From a virus, in IMG/VR virus record IMGVR_UViG_3300033143_001983, positions 1-62,966 of that record: a DNA stretch of 62,966 bases. One strand, 5' to 3'. Positions 57,169-62,966 of this stretch are shown piece by piece. Position 1 is the first letter of the stretch. Every line of letters begins with the position of its first letter. Below the pieces are notes generated by a model, which did no database searches, was not told the DNA's origin, and saw only the letters and a program-made list of their open reading frames with translations. The translations under genes were made by a program, and so were the position numbers.

Positions 57169-58236
57169 CTAGATAACATATTCTATTTCATCAAACTCTT
57201 CATAAGTTGGTGGGTAAAAGCTTCGCATCATGCGTTCTATTATAGCCACATCTATTACTTTACCAGTTCTCTTAGAATTACGCAACATTATTTCTTGCAT
57301 ATCTGGTAAAAAAACTACGCATTTCTTTTTATACTCTGGACCAAAATGTGATAGCGACCTTCTACGAGACTTCTTGCTCATGTGAGTCATATCTACTATT
57401 ACATTGTCCTGTTTTCTTGCATAAGCAAATTTCTGTACCATCCATCTATCTATTAACTTCTGATTAGCCTGTTTCCATGCAGTATTATAATCTAAGTCTG
57501 GAAAGTGCTCGGCAAAGTAATGATCCCTAGAAACTATCATTGAAGTAGCTCCAGTATCTCTATTGTAAGCATTGTTGTGAGTCCATCTACTCTTCCCAGA
57601 TCCCGGCAATCCGCATAATACGATCACTTCTTTTGTCTCACCTCTATCCTTGGCAAATTCAAACTCATGAAGCACTTCATTAAATGTCGGAATTACAGCG
57701 TTCCCTTCTGTGTGAAACCTTCCAGCATGATCCGCATTTCCTAACATAATTAATTTTTCTACAAGAGGAAGATCTCCAATAGCTGCTAGTTTACTAGCCC
57801 CAAGCTTATATACTTGAGTATGAAGCGCAATCATATTAAAGATTCTAGCTTGTTGCTGCTTATCAAGTCCTAGCTCTTCTCGCTTCAATATCTCCAGTGC
57901 CATAAATGCTGATACTGCATCATGATTGTAGAAGCTCACATTTCCATTCTTAGCGTTCACTTTTCTAGTGCTAGGCTTACCTATGTCGTGCAGTAGTGCT
58001 GCAATCTGGACCTCATATGGAGCGTTCTCAGCTTGCTTACATACCATCATCGTATGTGTCCAGACATCACCTTCTAAATGATATGGGTTTAAGTTAACGG
58101 GATCTTCATCAACTCCGAAAGACTCAGCATTATCAAACTCGTCCTCATATAAAAGATGGTGGTTAGCCCTTTTCATATCCGCAACATTATCTGGATACTC
58201 CATTTGAAACCACGATATAAGCTCATGCATTTTCAT
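57169..58236 (-). CDS. HD-Pnk: HD phosphoesterase fused to polynucleotide 5'-kinase
   Basis: The N-terminal HD domain has H53 and H61 in HLEGDVWTHTMM, LLHDIGK (H83, D84), NHD (105-106) and NADH (D169). The C-terminal P-loop kinase has GLPGSGKS (209-216), SRD (236-238) and VDMTHMSKKSRRR (281-293). This is the HD-Pnk architecture. The HD part removes 2',3'-cyclic or 2'-phosphate ends and the kinase adds 5'-phosphate, preparing RNA breaks for ligation. The start overlaps the helicase stop. It is probably part of the RNA repair operon. Confidence 0.9.
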   Translation of the reverse strand: MKMHELISWFQMEYPDNVADMKRANHHLLYEDEFDNAESFGVDEDPVNLNPYHLEGDVWTHTMMVCKQAENAPYEVQIAALLHDIGKPSTRKVNAKNGNVSFYNHDAVSAFMALEILKREELGLDKQQQARIFNMIALHTQVYKLGASKLAAIGDLPLVEKLIMLGNADHAGRFHTEGNAVIPTFNEVLHEFEFAKDRGETKEVIVLCGLPGSGKSRWTHNNAYNRDTGATSMIVSRDHYFAEHFPDLDYNTAWKQANQKLIDRWMVQKFAYARKQDNVIVDMTHMSKKSRRRSLSHFGPEYKKKCVVFLPDMQEIMLRNSKRTGKVIDVAIIERMMRSFYPPTYEEFDEIEYVI

Positions 58237-59246
58237 TATAACTCATCCTCAGATAAAGATCCACCACCGAATACTTCATCAATTTTCACTATCTTACCAT
58301 CTTTTCCTTTAATCTCTTTGCTCAAGTCAAATTGGTAACTCTTAAACTTTGCTTCATTTTGACGAAGCTCTAGTACCTTATCGTAGTACATTTTAAATGT
58401 GGAGATTTCAGCAACATTAAGATCTAGTAAGTCCTCAGTGTCGAAGTCGAATCTCATTAAGTAGTTCATCCCTTCCTTACATTTGTCGCCTTTATTCTTG
58501 TAGCGGATCTTAGCATACTGCCATCCCATTATTGCAAGGTCACATTCCTTCTCAACTCTTCGTAGTGGTTGAAACACAGTTAAGATATTTGTCATAAGCC
58601 ATTCGTATCTAGACGTTCCGTAACAGCCATCCTTCGGCACAGGAATATCTCCAATACCTTTTCCTTTCGTAGTTTGAGATAATATGAATCCGTGAGCATC
58701 AAGCTCTACAGATATGTTTTTAAGCTCTTTACAGGTAGGGTTTAAATCCACCGCATTTCCTACATTAATCTCATGTAAATGATCCAGCGCAAATGCATGA
58801 AGCCTAGTGTTTAATACGCTCTTAATATTCGCCATCTCGATTCTTATATCACTTGTAGTAAGCTCTCTTGATTTACCTTCTTCATCGTAGTTCTCAATGA
58901 TATATAGACGATCTGCCAGTTCTGGGTAATCTTCAGTAGCCTTGTACCACTTCTCAGCTATCTCACTTGCTGTCATCTCAAGTGTTACGAAAATTACAAC
59001 ACCTTCTGGGTTATTTAATAAGATGTGTTTGAAAATATATAAGATGAGGGAAGTTTTACCAACACCTGTTCCAGCAAGTACTCCGGTCATATCACCACGC
59101 TGCCAAGGTCTAATTAAGCAATCCATTTTATCAGGACCATTAACGAACTTATCAGGATCTACTTTACCACTAATTAGCCCACTTCTCTTCATATCGCCTA
59201 AGCTTCTAATTCCACTTTGCTCTTTTCTTTTAGCGTCTAAATTCAT
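58236..59246 (-). CDS. DnaB-like replicative helicase
   Basis: A 336-residue RecA-like helicase domain with Walker A AGTGVGKTS (about 58-66), VIFVTLEMTASEIAEKW (motif H1a-like), Walker B FALDHLHE, a Gln-containing H3 motif (ILSQTTKG) and an R/K region near the end. It is shorter than bacterial DnaB, lacking the N-terminal collar domain, as expected for phage versions. AGGAG precedes the ATG. It would unwind DNA in front of the AEP primase and polymerase. Confidence 0.88.
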   Translation of the reverse strand: MNLDAKRKEQSGIRSLGDMKRSGLISGKVDPDKFVNGPDKMDCLIRPWQRGDMTGVLAGTGVGKTSLILYIFKHILLNNPEGVVIFVTLEMTASEIAEKWYKATEDYPELADRLYIIENYDEEGKSRELTTSDIRIEMANIKSVLNTRLHAFALDHLHEINVGNAVDLNPTCKELKNISVELDAHGFILSQTTKGKGIGDIPVPKDGCYGTSRYEWLMTNILTVFQPLRRVEKECDLAIMGWQYAKIRYKNKGDKCKEGMNYLMRFDFDTEDLLDLNVAEISTFKMYYDKVLELRQNEAKFKSYQFDLSKEIKGKDGKIVKIDEVFGGGSLSEDEL

Positions 59247-59427
59247 TTACTCTCCTATTAAGCTCTTCAATTGTGTCAGCTAATTCATCTGCTTTACTAC
59301 TCAACTCTACACTAAGATAGTACATCCTATTTTCAGAGCTGTCAAGCGTTTCCAAAACTCTGTCAATTTCCATTTGCATTGGAATTAGTTCTGGATGAAG
59401 CTCTAGGAACTCTTTCAGTTCTTTCAT
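59230..59427 (-). CDS. Small coiled-coil protein, 65 aa
   Basis: Helical, with leucine heptads (LELHPELIPMQMEIDRVLETL; ADTIEELNRRVNE). It overlaps the helicase start by 17 bases and the 172-aa gene stop by 4, so it is cotranslated with the replication genes. It may be a helicase-loading accessory; unproven. Confidence 0.55.
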   Translation of the reverse strand: MKELKEFLELHPELIPMQMEIDRVLETLDSSENRMYYLSVELSSKADELADTIEELNRRVNEFRR

Positions 59428-59942
59428 ACTTTCTCCACTTCTAATCTTTTCACATTTGAAATAGATATCTCATCGCCTTTTACATATTCCCCTTCTAGTC
59501 TTATTTTATACTTTCCAGATATCGGAATGGTTATTTTATGTTCGTAATAATTAGCTTCTACGAAATTATGAGTGTCAAATCTTTTAGCTGTTCCAAAATA
59601 TCCACAAGCTACTTCCTCATTTTCAAGAACACACTCTGCTCCCATCTTAGCATTTCCTGTCCATGCTGGAACTTTTGCAATACTTAAACCATTCTCTCTA
59701 GATAAAGTAGCTGTTTCAATATCAATTCCTGCTGGTGGGTGCTCTGCTGTAAAGTGAATAGCATATCCAACTCTGTGATACGATCCTTCATTTCCTAGCG
59801 GATCTGTGTACATTATAGGATTAGTCATAATAGGAAGCTCTTTTTCTACCCCTCTTAACATTCTAAGCTCTTCTTGAATCTCTAAAAGCTTCTCATAAAT
59901 CTTTGCATCAGTTATAAACATTGCTCCACCAAAATCTTTCAT
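59424..59942 (-). CDS. Hypothetical beta-rich protein, 172 aa
   Basis: The N-terminal helix precedes a beta-sandwich-like body. The stretch THNFVEANYYEHKITIPISG and KYKIRLEGEYVKGD resembles a C1q/TNF-like or carbohydrate-binding sandwich of the kind found in fibre tips. It lies in an early operon, so a structural role is not obvious. No catalytic motif is seen. Confidence 0.55.
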   Translation of the reverse strand: MKDFGGAMFITDAKIYEKLLEIQEELRMLRGVEKELPIMTNPIMYTDPLGNEGSYHRVGYAIHFTAEHPPAGIDIETATLSRENGLSIAKVPAWTGNAKMGAECVLENEEVACGYFGTAKRFDTHNFVEANYYEHKITIPISGKYKIRLEGEYVKGDEISISNVKRLEVEKV

Positions 59943-60094
59943 CCTATCTCCACTTCATGTACGTCAAGTACTTCATCTCTGTCATATTTATAACTTCCTT
60001 TATATTCATTTACTTCTTTCATTGTTAGAAAGACCTTCTTATAAACATCTACACAATCCCAAGGATTCCACGACACAATTAAGTAACCTATCAC
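59939..60094 (-). CDS. Hypothetical protein, 51 aa (GTG start)
   Basis: The GTG overlaps the stop of the macro-domain gene (GTGA) and the stop overlaps the next ATG. It includes SWNPWDCVDVYKKVFLT and an acidic end. It is accepted because it exactly fills the gap between two overlapping genes. Family is unknown. Confidence 0.5.
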   Translation of the reverse strand: MIGYLIVSWNPWDCVDVYKKVFLTMKEVNEYKGSYKYDRDEVLDVHEVEIG

Positions 60095-60561
60095 TTATCC
60101 TCCAAGTAATAAACAAACACATCTAGATCATCTCCAGTTGCATCGTCAATAATTTGCTTAACAATATCCCAATTGCCGCCAGCTAGTCCACATCCTATTT
60201 TAGGAATTGCGATTGCATGAGTAGAAGTTCCTTTTAAGCGAGCAGTTAGTCCTATGAAGCATTTATAGACCGCTTCATAATCCACATGCTTTTTACCGTC
60301 ATATCCATATGAATCTTGAGTAAAACAATTAAATACAGTCTTTTCTCCAAGAGCTGTACAAATATAACCTAACAGTCCAGCAGTATCTCCTTCAATAGTC
60401 ATATCATCGCAAAACATATGATATTGTGTTTTAACACTAGGATACTCCTCAAACAACACCCTCGCTACTCCGCTTCCCATTACGTTCTGGCAGTTAACTC
60501 CATGAGCAATGTATTTTTGCGGTGCATCTAGTATTGAACCTTTTATGTATTGTTTAATCAT
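60091..60561 (-). CDS. Macro-domain protein (ADP-ribose binding/hydrolase)
   Basis: A 156-residue single macro domain: AHGVNCQNVMGSGVAR supplies the substrate loop (Asn, GSGVA), and the C-terminal IPKIGCGLAGGNWDIV the second loop. This is close to the Poa1p/ADP-ribose-1''-phosphatase type. It could clean ADP-ribose species or reverse ADP-ribosylation, and would act on the product of NAD+ cleavage or of 2'-phosphotransfer. It is adjacent to the NAMPT-family gene, overlapping by 8 bases. Confidence 0.88.
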   Translation of the reverse strand: MIKQYIKGSILDAPQKYIAHGVNCQNVMGSGVARVLFEEYPSVKTQYHMFCDDMTIEGDTAGLLGYICTALGEKTVFNCFTQDSYGYDGKKHVDYEAVYKCFIGLTARLKGTSTHAIAIPKIGCGLAGGNWDIVKQIIDDATGDDLDVFVYYLEDK

Positions 60562-62047
60562 TGTTTAATCTACCTCTAATTTCTGCTAAAGAAGTTTCTC
60601 TTAAAAGCTTGCCGTCTTTGAAAAGCGGAAGAAGAAGATCATCTGTTTTATTTGCCGGAGCCTCTCTACATTCTTCATCTAAAAAAAACATAGCTCCATT
60701 ATCATTATTTTTATGTACGGAAATCCTACCCTTAGCACTTTTCTTAGTACCATCATCTGTGACAGGATCTTTAAATATTGCTTTCTCAACTCCATTTATC
60801 GTAACACTTGTTGCCTTCATAGCAAAGCCTAGTGAGTCTCTAGTTTGGTACTGGTAAGTATATGATCCAATTCCGTACACAACATTAGTTGAAGCAAATC
60901 CCTTAGCTTTCAATCTAGCGCATATATCCTTGCATCGGTCAATAGTGATAGCATCACCGTAAATAGCTCCTACGGCTGGGTTTAAGACCTTGAAGCCTTG
61001 TTCGTTAACTGTGCCACCAAAAGTATCCCAAAGAAGCTCTACAACCCCTTTCTGTGCTCGTGAGTCTCTACTGGTTTCGTTCCCACATAATATATCTGCC
61101 GGATCTCCGGAGTCTGGACGAATTACTACTTTATCTAAACTCTCAGGTCCACCATCACGCTTAAGTATTGAAGCTTTAAGGGATGGTATAATTGTATCAA
61201 GGGTGTTCCATAAATCCCAAGTATCTGATACGATTGAAACGATCCCTGTAGGGTACGTGTCTTCGATAAGTCTTCTGTAAGTTTCTCTTTCATCTTCTTT
61301 TCCTCCTGCGCACATTACAGAATGTTCAGTGGCATTTACGCTACATCCTACTAGTTCTTCCTCAACATTTGCATTGTAATATTGTTCCGCATATAAGATT
61401 GCCGGAATCGTATCAGTTCCTACTGAGCTTAGTAAATGTCCTACACCAGTTCTTGCTGCATCTTCTGTGCCGCTCATACCACGCATACTGAAGTCGTGAA
61501 GTTGAAACTCAACTCCGTCAGTTGTACCAGTAGTTTCTAGTGCCGCCTCATCTAAGACTTGACGGTAAACTCTAGTAGTACTTGCAGCAGTACATGGCTT
61601 CCATAAATTAGCTGATGCCATAGTCTCGATATAGTTAGTGAGCCAGAAGAATCTATCGTCAGTATTTTCAATTGTGAGCATTGGAACTCTGAATGGTACT
61701 AATGTACCTTCTTCTAGTGCTTTAATTTCTAGTGGTAAATATCCTAAGTCGTGAAGCTCTTCTAAATGTTTCGTATCAGGACTAGGAACTCCTAAGCAGA
61801 ACTTAACTATGCGGCTATATTCAGCAATGATCTCGTTCTTATCTTTGTCGAAGAAGTTTTCTTGGAAGGTTTCTTGAAGTTCTTTTACGAATCCTTGGAA
61901 ACCGAAGGCTACTACTTCTTTAATATTTGGTGCATGTTTGCCAGATCTAGGAGTCCAAGTCGAATAGACCTTCTCGGTTCCTGCTGGATATTGCTCTCTG
62001 TGTGATAATTTGTAAAAGTCTGCCATTAGTGTTGGGTTTAGTTTCAT
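60554..62047 (-). CDS. NAMPT-family transferase (NadV-like; Namat-like in context)
   Basis: This 497-residue enzyme has all NAMPT hallmarks: MADFYKLSHREQYP at the N-terminus, the catalytic His in NATEHSVM, VSIVSDTWDLWNT, RPDSGDP, GDAITIDRC and GIGSYTYQYQTRDSLGFAMKAT. NAMPT makes NMN from nicotinamide and PRPP. In the phage NARP1 pathway the homologous Namat uses ADP-ribose pyrophosphate and makes NAD+ directly. The Prs-family gene two positions upstream favours the latter, but sequence alone does not separate them. AGGAG precedes the start. Confidence 0.9.
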   Translation of the reverse strand: MKLNPTLMADFYKLSHREQYPAGTEKVYSTWTPRSGKHAPNIKEVVAFGFQGFVKELQETFQENFFDKDKNEIIAEYSRIVKFCLGVPSPDTKHLEELHDLGYLPLEIKALEEGTLVPFRVPMLTIENTDDRFFWLTNYIETMASANLWKPCTAASTTRVYRQVLDEAALETTGTTDGVEFQLHDFSMRGMSGTEDAARTGVGHLLSSVGTDTIPAILYAEQYYNANVEEELVGCSVNATEHSVMCAGGKEDERETYRRLIEDTYPTGIVSIVSDTWDLWNTLDTIIPSLKASILKRDGGPESLDKVVIRPDSGDPADILCGNETSRDSRAQKGVVELLWDTFGGTVNEQGFKVLNPAVGAIYGDAITIDRCKDICARLKAKGFASTNVVYGIGSYTYQYQTRDSLGFAMKATSVTINGVEKAIFKDPVTDDGTKKSAKGRISVHKNNDNGAMFFLDEECREAPANKTDDLLLPLFKDGKLLRETSLAEIRGRLNND

Positions 62048-62262
62048 TTTATTCTCCTTTTTAATACTATTCTATTATACATTTCGTAAACTTCTTCTGG
62101 AGGTATGTTAGTTCCTATTATACTCAAAGCTTCAACGAATGATAAAGTCTGAAACTCCTCAAGACCTCTAACAGAGCTAACCATCCCTTTTAGTACTAAA
62201 GTAGAGTATAACTCATGTAGGAATCTAATTTCTGCATTTCTTTTATAAGTCACAGGAAACAT
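62044..62262 (-). CDS. Hypothetical protein, 72 aa
   Basis: A small protein with basic N- and C-termini (MFPVTYKRNAEIRF; NRIVLKRRIK) and a leucine-rich middle. It is coupled to the membrane gene upstream by TAATG and overlaps the NAMPT-family start. No family is recognised. Confidence 0.55.
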   Translation of the reverse strand: MFPVTYKRNAEIRFLHELYSTLVLKGMVSSVRGLEEFQTLSFVEALSIIGTNIPPEEVYEMYNRIVLKRRIK

Positions 62263-62477
62263 TACATATTCTCCGCTTCTGATTCAATCATACCTTCTGG
62301 TGGAGTGGGAACTTCTTCTGCTGTTAAATATACTCCAAATCCTATACATCCTACGATTACAGTACTAATACCAATAGTACCTAATACAAGTTTGATACCG
62401 CCCAAATGTAATCCTAAAAAGAACACTCCTATAAAAGGAAGCGATATTAAAAAATAACCTATCATTTTTCTACTCAT
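62262..62477 (-). CDS. Two-TM membrane protein, 71 aa
   Basis: Hydrophobic helices cover about residues 7-27 (GYFLISLPFIGVFFLGLHLG) and 29-52 (IKLVLGTIGISTVIVGCIGF). The C-terminus is acidic (PTPPEGMIESEAENM). It lies inside the NAD module and could anchor or influence the neighbouring enzymes, or be unrelated. No family is recognised. Confidence 0.55.
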   Translation of the reverse strand: MSRKMIGYFLISLPFIGVFFLGLHLGGIKLVLGTIGISTVIVGCIGFGVYLTAEEVPTPPEGMIESEAENM

Positions 62478-62966
62478 CTAATACCTCACCTTTTCTATTA
62501 AATATGCGGCTAATTCCAGAATCTCTCAACGTCTGAATACCTTTCGAGTATATTCCGTGAGTCGTATATAGATTAACAGACTTTGCTCCACATCGCAATA
62601 GCTTTTCAGCAGTTAATTTAAAAGTCATTCCACCGTCACAAATATCGTCCCATATTAAAACGTCTTCACCTTCTATGTTAATTCCAAGCTCATTTAGAAA
62701 CATGTTCGTAATATAACCTGTTTTTTGATCACGGTTTTTTGACATAGAACAGTAAGGTATTCTTAAATGATCTACCTTTGTAGTAAAAAAAGGATTACTA
62801 GAGTACCTATCCTCTGCTCCTTTATCTGGGAAGCATATCAAAGAAGGATTCGTAGCATCTATAGCATCATGTACAGCACTAAAAGGAAAAACAGAATCTA
62901 CCAGACCTTTACTATATATGTCGCTATGTTCGTCATATGTTCCTATACTTTTAATTCCCGGCAAAG
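62470..62966 (-). CDS. Prs-family (ribose-phosphate pyrophosphokinase-like) enzyme, N-terminus outside the window
   Basis: The visible 164-165 residues correspond to the C-terminal half of Prs: YDEHSD (PRPP-synthetase-type DxHS motif), CFPDKGAEDR, RDQKTGYI and the PRPP-binding loop DVLIWDDICDGGMT, ending with THGIYSKGIQ. The first about 120-130 residues of the family, with the ATP flag region, are missing, so the TTG at the edge is not the real start. It is a ribose 5-phosphate or, in NARP1 (Adps), ADP-ribose pyrophosphokinase. Confidence 0.85.
   Translation of the reverse strand, partial: LPGIKSIGTYDEHSDIYSKGLVDSVFPFSAVHDAIDATNPSLICFPDKGAEDRYSSNPFFTTKVDHLRIPYCSMSKNRDQKTGYITNMFLNELGINIEGEDVLIWDDICDGGMTFKLTAEKLLRCGAKSVNLYTTHGIYSKGIQTLRDSGISRIFNRKGEVLDE

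Noticed and set aside
1-62966. Window as a complete circular genome
   Set aside because: Joining the ends keeps the reading frame open, but the Prs-family gene then starts with a short zinc ribbon instead of its required N-terminal half, so sequence is missing and the window is a part of a longer genome.
1-62966. CRISPR arrays, insertion sequences, integrase, attachment sites
   Set aside because: No regularly spaced direct repeats, transposase or recombinase motifs, or tRNA-linked core duplication were seen.

Overview
The window is almost certainly part of the genome of a tailed, short-tailed (podovirus-type) phage. It is AT-rich, gene-dense and holds a full virion morphogenesis set: terminase, portal, scaffold, capsid, T7-like tail adaptor and nozzle, giant fibres and internal virion proteins. 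There is no integrase, repressor or host chromosomal gene. A lambda-R-like lysin domain inside a virion protein, Sec-type signal peptides and a lipoprotein point to a Gram-negative host (inference). The genome continues past both ends. The minus-strand CDS at the right edge lacks the N-terminal half of its enzyme family, and a small zinc-ribbon CDS runs off the left edge.

Layout. (1) 1-1872, minus strand: very small, overlapping early-type genes, several with predicted membrane segments or zinc motifs. (2) 1873-2424: a divergent control region without genes. (3) 2425-37890, plus strand: the late region. It runs from small ORFs and an HNH nuclease through TerL, portal, scaffold and major capsid protein, then two giant fibre genes, tail adaptor and nozzle, and internal virion proteins ending in a 1018-residue protein with a GH104 muramidase domain. 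Six near-identical promoter-like elements (TTTAACAACTATATTATAG type) precede the blocks of this region, and I saw none on the minus strand. (4) 37887-62966, minus strand: early and middle genes in tightly coupled operons, converging on the late region.

The minus-strand operons hold several functional groups. Replication: DnaB-like helicase, AEP-type primase, family A DNA polymerase, RNase H-fold exonuclease, dCMP deaminase and a MazZ-like nucleotide pyrophosphohydrolase. RNA repair: HD-Pnk, RlaP-type nucleotidyltransferase and an Rnl1-like RNA ligase, with a tRNA-like gene and a structured terminator element lying between HD-Pnk and RlaP. NAD/ADP-ribose metabolism: NAMPT-family transferase, Prs-family enzyme and macro domain, resembling known phage NAD+ reconstitution pathways. 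There are also a secreted ClpP-like protease, an HExxH protein, a SLOG protein, a metallophosphoesterase, lysis-like membrane proteins and three HNH nucleases.

The most unusual observations are these. The RNA-repair cassette surrounds an aberrant tRNA-like RNA that has a 73-nt D-loop insertion and a shortened anticodon loop. A compact structured RNA with its own promoter lies between DNA polymerase and dCMP deaminase. An HNH cassette has left a synonymously recoded duplicate of its neighbour's last 12 codons. The late region is controlled by a repeated compact promoter, in one place fused to a terminator. A NARP1-like NAD+ module appears beside a macro-domain protein.
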